Source of the DNA: Trichodelitschia bisporula
Lineage: Eukaryota; Ascomycota; Dothideomycetes; Phaeotrichales; Phaeotrichaceae
Length of the DNA stretch: 64,000 bases
Direction: 5' to 3'
Assembly (NCBI GenBank): GCA_010356995.1
Contig: ML996707.1
Span: 248,001 to 312,000 of the forward strand
A program made the translations under genes and the position numbers. Of this stretch, positions 12,170 through 22,824 are shown piece by piece; the stretch's first letter is position 1; every line of letters starts with the position of its first letter. A model generated the notes under the pieces. The model was given only the letters and a program-made list of their open reading frames with translations. It made no database searches and was not told the DNA's origin.

Positions 12170-12380
12170 GTTAGTTTGAGTGTCTTCAACTTTTGCTTTT
12201 ACTTCCCATCACTGCTCGTGACGCTGTCGTTCCACACCAGGAGGTCCGTCGTGACAACGTGGTCGTCCGTCATCTGCCCGATGATCTCCGGAATCCAGAG
12301 CTTCCGTGTGAGGCCCCTGATTTGCGTCTCCAATGATGACCAGTGTGCTGACGTTTGGAGGACGATATTGTTACCCTAAT
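12170..12380 (-). pseudogene. second coding-like remnant, minus strand
   Basis: A minus-strand frame from about 12380 to 12203 reads plausibly as protein (NNIVLQTSAHWSSLETQIRG, then RKLWIPEIIGQMTDDHVV). It is preceded in the same frame by a TAG that also forms an acceptor-like GATTAG. It may be an exon of the same decayed gene as 11001-12045. No family recognised. Confidence 0.25.
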
Positions 12381-12903
12381 CGATGGTCGTTGGACGTGAG
12401 GCCTGCATGCCGAAATAGAAGAAGTATGCAATGACTCCTACGGTCGATGAGCGCTGGCACATCTGGGTAGACGAACGATGACAAGTCTCATGCCCTTTGG
12501 CGAAAGATGGTTGATGTTGATGGGTGATTTGATTGATGAAGCTCAAGAATGAGCATTTGAAGGAGGTTGAGATGAACAGAAACAGCTGCCGATGTGTCGA
12601 GAATGAGGTGACGTCGTCCTGATGTCGTAAGTCGTCCCTTCCGGACGTGGTTTGGAGACAAAGGTGGGCCCCGATTGTCTGATGGCGCAGCCGAGTCAAA
12701 GAGGAAGCAATGCCTCACGCCCCGCCTTCCCCACGACTAGGATCTCAAGTATCGTCAATGCTCCAGATTCAATAATCTGCCAGGTAGGTTTATATTAAGA
12801 AAGCTGCATACCATCTGCCCACGAACGGCACCAGCACCTCCCGCTCATAACCTTAAAAAAGCCATCGCTGGTAATGTAAGATACAAAGAACCGTCCAATC
12901 GCC

Positions 12904-15766
12904 CTAGTACGGCACAATTTTGATGCCCTGGCGCACCTTCTCAGGCAGCTCATCCAACTTGACAAGGCCCAGCGCCACAGCATCGCCCCAGAACAGCATA
13001 GCCCGATCCTGCGCATAGCCCAGATAATCGAACTCCGCATCCGCATCCTCCTTCTCACCTTCCTTAGGCGCAGGCTCAGGCGGAGGCGAAACTGGCAAAA
13101 CCGGAGCCGAGCCATCATCCCCCGCAGTAACCGGCCCATGGCGACTATCAAAGTTCGGCATCTCCGGCACCTTCGCCTGCAAGATGCCCCACATGACCCA
13201 TTGAGCGCTGTTAGCCATGCGCCACAGGCGCGTCTCAGCCAGCAAGCGCTGGACCTCCTGATCGATCTCGCGCTCGCGCTGCTCGTCGTCCTCCAGCGCC
13301 TTGGCGGCCTGGGGGAAGCGCATGTCGAGCATGAAGTTCGAGATCAGCGATGTGGACAGGGATGACGTCGAGTGGGAGGGGCGGAGGGCAGGCGTCGTTG
13401 GCGGGAAGTAGGGCGTTTGCGGGGTGGCGGACCCGGGGGTGGACACGGGGAAGACGGGGCGGTGTGCTACGTAGGCTTTGATGAAGCGGATTTGCTCCTC
13501 CGTCGTCGGGTACCGCTTGTGACTGCAGGCGTAGGGCGCTGTGGCATCATGATAGTCGTAGCACCACTCAGACTGTTCAATTAGAATCAAGCTATAGCCG
13601 AGGGTGAGGGGCTTACGAAATGATTGGCAAATTCCAGCCCTTTCGGGTTGGCGTTCGCGTACTCGAAGTCTATGACCACGAGACGCTTGTGCTCATTTTC
13701 GGGTAGCAGCAGGGGCGACTCGCCCGACGGCATAAGGCGGAGGATGTTGCCATATTGTGTCTATTATATGAGCGAAGGGACATGGATAGTGAAGCTGAAC
13801 ATGGAGTGCAAGAAAGTGGTGTGATTTTGAGGGCATGAGGATAGTGTGCAAGGAGAGGGGGGGGGGGGGATATGAACGAAATCACGGAGACTTACGTCGT
13901 TGTGCGCGAACACAAGAGCATCCTTTACCCTTTCGACGCCACCGTACTGCTCCTGAAGCCACTCACGGTACTTACAGAATACTTGTTGGAAGGTGTTCCA
14001 ATCGGTTCCGCAAACAAACCCCACTTCGGTAGTGCTTCGAGATATGTTTTCATCTACCCAGGCGGCAATCCGGGCACATCGGTCCATCCACTTGTCAATG
14101 TTGCGCAGGACAAAGGGTCCGCCAGCGCGCTCTTCCGGCAGCAGCTCAATGCCATCGTGAAGCTCGCGCATACGCTTGGCTATCTGCTTCGAAATAGCAG
14201 GGTCACGGAGGTCGGGCGGTGTCAGTGGTAGGGCGTCCAGAAACTCTTCAAAGCGGCCATTAGTGAACGTTCCTAGCAGACGAGGCCCAATGCGCTTCTT
14301 CGCTAGCCGGACTAGAATATGAAGCTCGCCCTCGCGGTCAATCAGATGGTCGGCATTCGTGCCATAGATGCGAAGCAGTAGCTTACTAGAAACGGTTAGC
14401 ACACACTAGACGTGGCGGACGGGAAACCTACGGCGGGGGTTTCACATGCACCTGAGCCTCGCTATCAGCAGCCGGTCGAGTCAATTCTTTCGGCGGTGAC
14501 ACGACGTAGACGGCATTTGTTAGCGCGCCGCTGAGACGCTGCACGGTGATTTGATCGCTCGACTCCAACGGCACCTTCCGCCAGCCCTTCAAGCGTAACG
14601 TATGGGCCAGACGGACTATTTCGAATTTAAACTCCCCCCAAGCATCATTTTGCGCCATAGAAGACGGACGGGAGATACTGAGACGCGTGATATCGACGTC
14701 GCTTGCGGTTCCACCAGCTGAATACAGGAGCGTCTTGGTGTTATCAAGGATGGCGTGACACGAAGGCACAAGAAACTCGACATCGTGATGCTCGGTGTCT
14801 GAGGACGCAGCAGTCGAGGTTCGCCTGAGCTTGCGCATAGAACTGGACGAAGGGCGGCGTGGAAGGTATGCCTTGAGGCTAGAAACCTTCTCGACCGCAG
14901 ACACCGTGCGATCAATAATCTCTTGAAGTTGGTCCAATGCTAGCGAGCTCTCCGAGGCATCGGACGCACGGCGTTCCCGAGGCTTTGATTCGTCGGACAC
15001 ATGGTGGCCCGTAGCGCGCTTAGCTTTCGCAGCGGCCCGACGCGACTTTTGCTGGTGTAGCCAAAGGTGGACTTGAGTTACCAGTTCCTCCAGGGCCAGA
15101 TCCCGGCTGGAGTGGCGGCGAAAGGAGCCCGTCGTCTCGGCTACTGTTTCGGCGAGTCCTTCAGCACCGGCGCGGATCTTCGGCAAAGGGTCGATTGAAG
15201 GCCGTCCCGATAGGCGTCGGGCAACTTTGGCGCGAAACTGCTTCGATGTGCTCCTGTCCAGGTCAAAGTCGCCTTCCACCTCCTTGGAGGCGCCCCGCAT
15301 CATAGGCGAGATGCTATCTGGCTCGGCAATGGAAACGACTACCATGGTGTCAGCTCATCCTTAGAGGGCCACATCGCGAACACAAGAACTGAGGTCTGTC
15401 GTCCCAACCAAAAATTTAGCGGCCCCGACGAATAAGGATCACGTTCCACATTAGCCACAGCTAGAAACGATCCCCTCCCCCGGGGGGTTGTACACTATTT
15501 CCCACGGCAAATAGACACATTTGATATCCTTCACGAAGGACGCAGTGCCCGCGGATCTGTGCTCGCAGTCCAGCCAATGGCATGCATCCGCTTGATGCGG
15601 ATAGTGATCATCGGCATGGAGAAGGGGAGGGTGAAGGCGGGACAGGGTACACACCTTTGGCGGGACCTGTCCCAGGTGAACGAAAGAGACCACTAGAAGG
15701 CATGGGTTTCGGCGATAATGGGGCGCTCCCGTCTTGGCCTGCTGCTGCTTTCCCCGACAAAGACAT
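12904..15766 (-). CDS. choline kinase (Kennedy pathway)
   Basis: Proposed exons on the minus strand: 15766-15655, 15338-14432, 14385-13896, 13760-13617, 13572-12904, giving 773 residues. It phosphorylates choline with ATP, the first step of CDP-choline phosphatidylcholine synthesis; the related ethanolamine activity is common. The catalytic Brenner motif VFAHNDTQYGN spans intron 3 (Asp near residue 503), and the Mg-binding VVIDFEYANANP follows (Asp near 534). The first about 230 residues are a Ser/Arg-rich extension typical of fungal enzymes. The start is uncertain: an ATG at 15345 sits on the acceptor of a 316-nt intron. Using the upstream exon (MSLSGKAAAG...) joins cleanly to VVSIAEPDS. The downstream start gives 738 residues. 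Confidence 0.93.
13761..13895 (-). other. choline kinase intron with C13 tract
   Basis: 135-nt intron separating the two halves of the Brenner motif. It contains a run of 13 C on the transcript strand (13 G at 13857-13869). Other downstream introns in this gene are 44-46 nt. The tract is prone to slippage and may vary between isolates. Confidence 0.75.
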
Positions 15767-16404
15767 TGCGTGCGAGATTGAGAAGTGGATTCCAAGAAGA
15801 ATGATGTTCGTCTGACTGACAACGAGAGGAGGACTGATCGGTGTCGTTAAAAGGCTGGAGTGTGGCAAACTGCGCAGGGCAGTCGTGAAAAAGAAGCGTG
15901 GCAGTGTCAACCAAGTAGTGTCCAACTGGCTGGACGGTGCAAGAGCGTTGTGGGGTATGGATAGCTGCGTGACACTTTGACGGCTTTTCCACTTGGTTGG
16001 GGAGGCCTTGGCGGAAGTTGGTTGTGATGATTCGCTCCTGGAGTGCGGGCTTGCGCTCCGCCGGGCCCTGTTTTCTCCTTGACTCTTGCCTTCGGGATGG
16101 TGGTGAAGGTGTGGTCGAACTTGGTGACACACGACAAAGAAACAGCTCGAGTACAATCGCAAATTTTGCCTCTTATCGCCAGCACGAACCTTGGTACACG
16201 TGACGTTTATCAGGACCAATTCATGCCCCTCTTTTGTGCCTCATACTTCTGCTCTTACTATCAGTTAGGCCGAAATCTTGCAAGGAACTGAAACACCTGG
16301 CCGCAATCAGCATTGACGAAGCCATGTCCTTGTGCAACAAGCCGTCGCCGCAGGGGCACGCGCGCTGCCTCGACGACATCTCGTCCTGCGAAGTTTGCGC
16401 TGGC
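15767..16404. other. choline kinase upstream region
   Basis: Promoter and leader of choline kinase on the minus strand. A minus-strand open frame continues upstream of 15766 but lacks conserved content. Nothing else seen before the tRNA terminator. Confidence 0.5.
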
Positions 16405-16413
16405 AAAAAAAAA
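16405..16413 (-). terminator. Pol III terminator of tRNA-Met
   Basis: Run of nine T on the transcript strand, starting 18 nt past the tRNA 3' end. This is a strong RNA polymerase III stop. Confidence 0.85.
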
Positions 16414-16431
16414 GATCAGACACTTTCGTCT

Positions 16432-16535
16432 TGTCCCCAGCGAGAATCGAACTCGCGGCCTTCGGATCGCTCAACACTGGGTGCTGATCATACAGAGTAT
16501 GAGACCGACGTGATAACCGACTACACCATGGAGAC
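16432..16535 (-). tRNA. elongator tRNA-Met (CAT) with a 30-nt intron
   Basis: Acceptor stem GTCTCCA pairs with TGGGGAC. The D arm is GTGTAGTCGGTTATCAC (A-box). The anticodon arm is TCGGT-CTCATAA-TCCGA, with the U-U pair at 31-39 that elongator tRNA-Met often carries. The T arm is CGCGAGTTCGAATCTCGC-like (B-box). An intron of 30 nt (16497-16468) interrupts the loop one base 3' of the anticodon, the canonical site. The mature tRNA is 74 nt including the discriminator A. Confidence 0.93.
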
Positions 16536-17476
16536 ATGGCTTCCGATGGCGAAAAAGTGCAAATTTGTGATTTGGTTGCAATTCTGATGTGAGAGAAATT
16601 CGCTGCTTGCTGTCAGCCCGCCACAAAGGACAACATCTAGACTTATCCCTTTATGCTGCTTCATTGTTTTTTTAAGTCTAGAGAAATCGGCCCGCCCTAC
16701 GGTAATTGTCTCCTGTGGTTCGCGGGAGTGGCCGTGCGCCATTCAGGCCTTCCCCACGCCATCGCCAGCCAGCGAGTAGCATCGCGAGACTTCAGCCGAC
16801 AGCCATTGAGGCGTCATCCCACAGCCATTGAGGCGTCCTCCCCACTTCAGCCTTGAATGTCTCTTTTGACTTCACGCTAACTACTGTACTGTGCTCTCAG
16901 CAGCGCACTGCCAGGTGGCTTGAGAATAGCCACATCGACCTTCGGATACCCGCAGGATCAGCATGTCGCCTCTGTACGACGACCACGTTTAGCGTCAAAT
17001 CTCGTCCGCGTTGTGCCCTTCAACGTCCCCCTCTCATGTCACGTTGCTCCATCGACCGTTCGAGGCTCCGGACGGCAGACAATGATTGCCTCCGCCGTCA
17101 CCGTCTCTTCAGAGCGCGCTCGCTAGCGGCAAATCAGACATGTCGTGCATGGACCGCAATTATTGAGCAGGATGCCCCTCTCTCATAAGGCGATACTTTA
17201 GTGCATCGTGGATCCAGACCTATCCCTATTGTGGCTTCAGTAGGGCCAGCCTCGCTTCGCTTCCTCCGTAGTCTAAACTAAACTCGGCGGCATGCGGTTA
17301 CAGTCGATGTTTCTCATGTCTCTCATGGCGAACGACCCTCCCCTGGCCATGGGCATGAATATCCGTGACATTATGAGTTCCTTGATTCTTGCCACCGCTT
17401 GTTTAATTGTGTATATCTTCAACCGAGTCGACCCCGCGCTGGTTGTTGTGGCTCATGAGCTCTTGACGTGGTCGAT
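16536..17476. other. intergenic region upstream of the polyamine oxidase gene
   Basis: Holds the tRNA-Met upstream flank and the oxidase promoter. A plus-strand frame at about 17292-17480 encodes a hydrophobic peptide but does not join the oxidase in frame. Otherwise nothing seen. Confidence 0.5.
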
Positions 17477-19303
17477 ATGAAGATTATGCACTCTTTCCGT
17501 CGGGCTATATGCCTCTTCCCCTTCATTGGCACCTCAGATGCAAGCCCAATCCAGAAGCACGAGGATGCCTGTCAGCGGACCAAAGTCGTCATACTGTCAG
17601 TCAGTGTCCCAAGACTGCAGAGATTGCGGCTAACGAGTCGAAGAGGAGCCGGAATAGCAGGCATTACTGCTGCTGTGAGTTCGCCAGCCGCCACGTCGAC
17701 TATAACTAGATGCTGACTTTCTCAGCAAGCATTACATAACCAATCAATATCCGACTTCATCATTCTCGAGTACCAGGGTGATATAGGAGGCCGAATACAC
17801 AAGGCAGAGTTCGGGAGGGGACCGGACGGCAAGCCATATACCGTCGAATACGGTGCCAATTGGGCTCAGGGACTAGGACGGCCGGGAGGTCCAGGTAAGG
17901 ATTCATGTGTTACAATTTGGACCCTGCTGATGTACCCCAGAGAATCCCGTTTGGACTTTTGTAAGCCTTGTCTATTCTTCATACTCTAACAAGTCTAACA
18001 CCGCCCAGGAGAAGAAATGGAACGTCGCAAATACGCCATCAAACACGTCGAATGTAGAGTTCTTCAATGAGCTGGGAAGAGCAGATTTTGGAGACGAAAT
18101 TCAAGACTTCGAGGAAGCTGTCCGGCGTCTCAAAGTTGACGCAGGCGAGATTCTGGCAGAGAATCTCCAGGACCGGACAGTGCGCGAAGGTCTGAGCCTC
18201 GTGGGATGGAAACCGCAACAGCGCGCTAATCCAGCGGCGGCTGAGGCTGCTGAGTGGTGGCTATGGGGTGAGTTGTCTTTCTTGCTCCACTACATTTCTA
18301 ATCAGCGACAGACGGGGAGCAAGCCACAACACCGGAGGAGAGCTCTCTCGTGTTTGGAGCGGCAGTTTCCAACTTCACATTCGGCCAGTTCAGCGAGGAG
18401 AGCAACTTCGTTATCGACCAGCGCGGCCACAATACCTGGCTCAAGGGCGAAGCCTCCACGTTCTTGAAGCCTCAGGACCCTCGCTTGAAGCTCAACCGAA
18501 TAGTTACAGACGTGTATCACTCCAACGAAGGCGTGATTGTGGAGACAGATTCCGGAGGTTGCGTCCAGGCCGACTATGCAATCTGCACCTTTTCCCTAGG
18601 CGTCTTGCAGCACGACAACGTGGCATTCGAGCCCGCGCTGCCCAAGTGGAAGAAAACCGCCATCGAGATGTTCCACATGAGCACCTACACCAAAATCTTC
18701 ATGCAATTCGACCGCAACTTCTGGGGTGACAAGCAATTCTTCCTCTACGCCGACCCCGTGCAGCGTGGCTGGTACCCGATTTTCCAATCTCTCGACGCAG
18801 AGGGGTTCTTCCCAGGCTCGCACATCCTCTTCGTAACCGTCACGCAGCGCGAGGCATACCGCGTGGAGAGGCAATCCGAAGAAGCTACCAAGGCGCAGGT
18901 CATGGAGGTCCTCCGCAACATGTTCCCCAAGGAAACGGTCCCGGACCCAATTGCCTTTGCGTACCCGCGCTGGTCGACCACGCCGTGGGCGTATGGTTCG
19001 TACTCTAACTGGCCGCCGGCGACGTCGCTTGACATGCATCAAAACCTGCGTGCGAACGTCGATCGCCTGTGGTTTGCAGGCGAGCACACGAGCGCATCAC
19101 ACTTTGGGTACATGCAAGGCGCGTGGTTTGAGGGCCAGGATGTTGGCAACCGGATTGGGCGACTGATACAAGGGAATTGTGCTGAAGAGAGAGCGGGAGA
19201 CTGTGGAGAGATGGTGCATTATGACGTTTTGCGCGGAACGACGCCTTCGAGTTCATATGGCGTTCAGAATGGGTGGCCTGGGTCGAGCATGGTGGACGGG
19301 TGA
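17477..19303 (+). CDS. flavin-dependent polyamine oxidase family protein
   Basis: Six exons: 17477-17595, 17644-17674, 17726-17894, 17941-17960, 18009-18267, 18312-19303, giving 529 residues. Amine oxidase fold. The FAD dinucleotide motif GAGIAG is at residues 41-46 and is split from KVVIL by intron 1. The ribityl-contact motif GGRIHKAEFG follows, and the C-terminal FAD motif is WFAGEHTSASHFGYMQGAWF. It should oxidise spermine, spermidine or their acetyl forms, releasing H2O2. Residues 1-23 look like a signal peptide, so secretory or vacuolar location is likely. Exon 4 is only 20 nt, and exon 2 is 31 nt. The exact substrate cannot be read. ALO lies 362 bp downstream on the same strand. Confidence 0.9.
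17941..17960 (+). other. 20-nt microexon of the polyamine oxidase gene
   Basis: Flanked by introns of 46 nt (17895-17940) and 48 nt (17961-18008). It supplies ENPVWTF in frame between GGP and EKKWNV. Skipping it shifts the frame, so it is needed. Confidence 0.8.
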
Positions 19304-19665
19304 AGCGGTTTAGAACGGGTTTCTGGCGTCCTGGTTACGGCTTAGCTACGGCTAGCTGGGGTTTGGCATGGCGACTTTAGATGTACTTCTAGATTACGAT
19401 CTGAATGCGATCTCTGTAAATGTTCAACATCCCGCACCGCCGCCCCAATTCCAGCCTTGCGCCTCATGACGCCATCCGCCACACGCGGGAGCTAAACCCA
19501 AAAGGGCACTCACCCCACCACCACTCGGCCCGCCCAGCCCCTCCCCCGTCTTTCATCACGACTCAAAATATCCAGCTCCCCGCCATGCCCCTCTCCAACC
19601 CCAAACCCACACCCATCTTCTCCCCCAACTTGCGCGTGCCTTCAGCGCGACAAACCCACGCAACC
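19304..19665. other. oxidase to ALO intergenic region
   Basis: The 3' flank of the oxidase and the promoter/leader of the lactone oxidase. The ALO frame is open back to 19420, but the upstream codons are low complexity and probably leader. Confidence 0.5.
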
Positions 19666-21393
19666 ATGAACCCCCACCTCGCCTCCGAACTCGCCCGTTT
19701 CGACCCCGACCCCGCCATTCCCCTGCACGCCCTCCCCCACCACACGCACCACACATGGGCGCGCACCTTCCACTCACGTCCTGAGCTCTACATCCAACCA
19801 CACTCCCTCGCTGAGATCCAAAAAACCGTAACCCTGGCCCGGCGCTGCCGGCGCCGCATCGTGGTCGTCGGAAGCGGCCACTGTCCCAGCGACATAACCT
19901 GCACGTCCGCATGGATGGTCAATCTCGACAAGTACGCCAGCGTGCTGCGCGTAAACGCCGCCTCCGGGGCCATGCTCGTGCAAGCCGGGATCCGGATACA
20001 CGATTTGAATCTCGCGGCCAAGGAGCACGGGCTCACGGTGCCGAGTCTCGGGTCTATTGACGAGCAGTCTATCGCCGGGGCGATCGCGACGGGCACGCAC
20101 GGGAGTAGTATGCGTCATGGCTTGCTGTCGCAGAATGTACTCTCCCTGCGCATCGTCCTGGCCAACGGCGCGGCGGTGCGCTGCTCGCCTTCTCAGAATG
20201 CGGATTTGTTTCGCGCGGCGCTGGTGAGTTTGGGGGCGTTGGGGGTTGTGGTGGAGGTGGAGTATCGCATGGTGCCGCATGCGAATATACACTGGGCGCA
20301 GCGGCTGGTTGCGCTGGATGAGGTGCTGAGTACCTGGAATGCGGACCTCTGGACGCGGCACGAGTACACGCGCGTGTGGTGGCTGCCCTACACGAAGCGC
20401 GCCGTCGTATGGACCGCAGACAAAACCGCTTCCCCGCCACAGACACTGCGCATCGAGAGCTGGTACGCCGGCGCGGTCGGGTATCGCACATACCATGCAC
20501 TTCTCTGGCTGAGCCACTACATCCCCCGTCTCCTCCCCGCAGTCGAATGGTTCGTCTTCGGCATGCAATACGGCTTCAAGCTCGGTGGCTCAGGGGGTGA
20601 TATCGAAGAGCAGCGCACGGGGCTGCTGATGAATTGCCTGTACAGTCAGTTTGTCAACGAGTGGGCGCTGCCGCTGGAGCGCGGGCCCGAGGCCATATCT
20701 CGGCTTTCCGCGTGGCTCAACCATGACGACGCGGCGAGCGGGATTCCGTTTCCGAGTAAGGGCATTTGGGTGCATGCCCCTATTGAAGTGCGCGTCTCGG
20801 GCGCGCCCCCGCCGCCGGACCAGCGCCCGTTCCTCGATCCCTCGCAGCCTGTCGGGGGGACGCTGTATCTCAACGCCACGCTGTATCGGCCGTACGGTCT
20901 CGATCCCCCTTGCACACAGCGGTACTACGCGGCCTTCGAGTATCTGATGAAAGAGCTCGGCGGACGCCCGCACTGGGCTAAGAACTTCGCAACGGTCAGC
21001 CGCGCGGACATCGAAAGCATGTACGGTGCGGATCTGGAAAAATGGCGCGGTGTGCGCGCGGAGGTTGATCCCGAGGGCGTGTTTGTCGGCCCGTGGGTGC
21101 GGCGGACTGTTATCGAAGAGGATGCGGGGAGGGGCGCGCCGCTCGCGTGCGAGGAGGTTGAGGTCGGGCGGGTGGGGAGGAAGGAGGGCGGGGCGCAGTG
21201 GGTGGGCCGGCAGGGGGGGTTTGAGCGACGGGGGAGCGCGGGGAGTAGTGTGGAGAGTTTTGAGCATATGGCGGGGGCGGAGGCAGAGGCTAGTGGGATG
21301 CTGGAGAGTAGGTGGGAGGAGGATGTTGAGAAGAGGGTGAGGGAGGGGGCGAGGGAGGGGGTGACGGGGGTGAGGGTGTTTGATAAGATGTAG
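19666..21393 (+). CDS. ALO1: D-arabinono-1,4-lactone oxidase
   Basis: Single exon, 575 residues from MNPHLASEL. It catalyses the last step of D-erythroascorbate synthesis, oxidising D-arabinono-1,4-lactone with O2; the family enzyme is in the mitochondrial outer membrane. VAO-type FAD-binding domain: the covalent-flavin His is in VVGSGHCPSDI, and a second FAD motif is SIAGAIATGTHGSS. The ALO C-terminal domain ends with the diagnostic HWAKNF and WRGVRAEVDPEGVF. About 110 extra Gly/Arg/Glu-rich residues follow the core. Two upstream in-frame ATGs (19420, 19585) would add low-complexity sequence; the family start is the one chosen. Confidence 0.93.
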   Translation: MNPHLASELARFDPDPAIPLHALPHHTHHTWARTFHSRPELYIQPHSLAEIQKTVTLARRCRRRIVVVGSGHCPSDITCTSAWMVNLDKYASVLRVNAASGAMLVQAGIRIHDLNLAAKEHGLTVPSLGSIDEQSIAGAIATGTHGSSMRHGLLSQNVLSLRIVLANGAAVRCSPSQNADLFRAALVSLGALGVVVEVEYRMVPHANIHWAQRLVALDEVLSTWNADLWTRHEYTRVWWLPYTKRAVVWTADKTASPPQTLRIESWYAGAVGYRTYHALLWLSHYIPRLLPAVEWFVFGMQYGFKLGGSGGDIEEQRTGLLMNCLYSQFVNEWALPLERGPEAISRLSAWLNHDDAASGIPFPSKGIWVHAPIEVRVSGAPPPPDQRPFLDPSQPVGGTLYLNATLYRPYGLDPPCTQRYYAAFEYLMKELGGRPHWAKNFATVSRADIESMYGADLEKWRGVRAEVDPEGVFVGPWVRRTVIEEDAGRGAPLACEEVEVGRVGRKEGGAQWVGRQGGFERRGSAGSSVESFEHMAGAEAEASGMLESRWEEDVEKRVREGAREGVTGVRVFDKM

Positions 21394-22082
21394 CTGGTGT
21401 TTGAGGGGAAGGGGGAGTTAGATATCATGGAAGCAGGAAGAGAAAAGGCATAGCATACACATCTAGCCATGAGGCATGGGCGAGTTATACATCGCATGAA
21501 ACCCGTACTGCATCTAGCAGCACGACGCCCGCACGCCGACCTTTATCCCACGACAGGAGGAGAATGGAAGTTAGGGTTTGACAGCAGGACAAGGGCGGTT
21601 AGGGCATAGGATACGCATCTGGACCTAGCCTTCCCGAGATGGTACGGTACGGTATGGCATCGTATCTCGCATCCCATTCCCGCCGCGCTAAACCCGCCCG
21701 CCGACCTTAATCCGACTCCCACCAGCCTTGTCCAAGCCACTCGATCCACGCCCCATCTTCCGGTAACAGCGCCTGCTCGCCCGATCTCAGGAGATCAGTC
21801 CGCTCTCCCCCCCGGACGCGCTGATTGGCCCACCCCCCCCCAGCGCCACAAGGCTGGTGGCATCACCTCACCTCCGCACGGGGCGCTCCGGAGATCTGGG
21901 GAGAAAGGGCGTCGAGAATGGTCAGATGAGGGGACAGAAGCGCGGCGAAGGCCGCTGACCGCGAAATACGGAGAAGACTACTATGCGAAAAGGGTATAAG
22001 CGCGGGGGGGGGGGAGGGAGTGACGTCGCTGCATCACGAAATATTTTTGATCTACCATACTAGTTCTATCACAACGATAAAT
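21394..22082. other. GC-rich intergenic region
   Basis: Contains the RING-gene promoter: a TATA-like TATAAG at 21995-22000, 88 bp before the ATG, followed at once by a G11 run. C-rich and G-rich tracts occur at 21800-21850. No coding signal on either strand. Confidence 0.55.
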
Positions 22083-22824
22083 ATGTCTGCACCGCGATTA
22101 TCCCCCGGGGCCGCCATACCGCAGGCCATTCTCCTCCCAACCCGGAACGAGTCTTGGGCGCTTACGTCTACACAGCCCACGCAGGGCGAGTCGACAGCCA
22201 CGCGCCCCATCGGCGCAGACACGATACTCCCCACCAGCGGCAGCGGCACCGGGGGAATGGGCAAGGTGCCGTCCTTCGTGCCCGTGCTCGTCGGACTGAG
22301 CGTGTTCCTCGCCGTTGGGCTTCTCCTGTACGTCCCCGACCTACCCCTTAGCACCTACCGTCGCTCCTTGCTCTCCAATCTTCGTCGCTAACGCTTCCCA
22401 GCGCCGGCCTCCTCGAACACCGCTCACGCCGCCTGCGCACCAACCCAGGCCAGCGCAAGCGACTCTTAAAAACACTGAATCACTCTGCCGCGCCCGAGGC
22501 GTTCAGGACGTGGGCGGCGGAGCACGCGGGGCGGCATCCGGGGCTGGATATGGAGGCGCCGGTGTGGTGAGTGGACCCCAGTGCGACGGGTGGTGGTGGG
22601 CACAAGGCTGGACGCTCGCTGACGCTGCGGGAAGTGCGGTTTGCCTCCAGGTGTTGGAGCCGAAGGAGGTGGTGAGGGGACTGCCGTGCTTGCATGTTTA
22701 TCATAAGGGGTGTTTGGAGGGGTGGGTGGGGGGGATGCATCCCACGTGTCCGGTTTGTAGGAAGAGTTTTGTTAAGGGGGGGGTGGGGGCGGAGGCGGAT
22801 GCGGTGGTTGCGGGGCAGGTGTGA
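22083..22824 (+). CDS. single-pass membrane RING-H2 protein, probable E3 ubiquitin ligase
   Basis: Three exons (22083-22327, 22402-22566, 22635-22824), 199 residues. There is a Ser/Thr-rich N-terminus without a signal peptide, then one membrane span at about residues 62-86 (VPSFVPVLVGLSVFLAVGLL). A basic segment follows, then a RING-H2 finger from residue 137. The metal ligands are C-x2-C-x14-C-x-H-x2-H-x2-C-x10-C-x2-C. The first ligand Cys is created across intron 2 (TG|T), so the finger exists only in the spliced mRNA. The architecture resembles fungal membrane-anchored ubiquitin ligases of the endomembrane system (Tul1/ATL-like in topology only). Substrate unknown. Confidence 0.85.
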
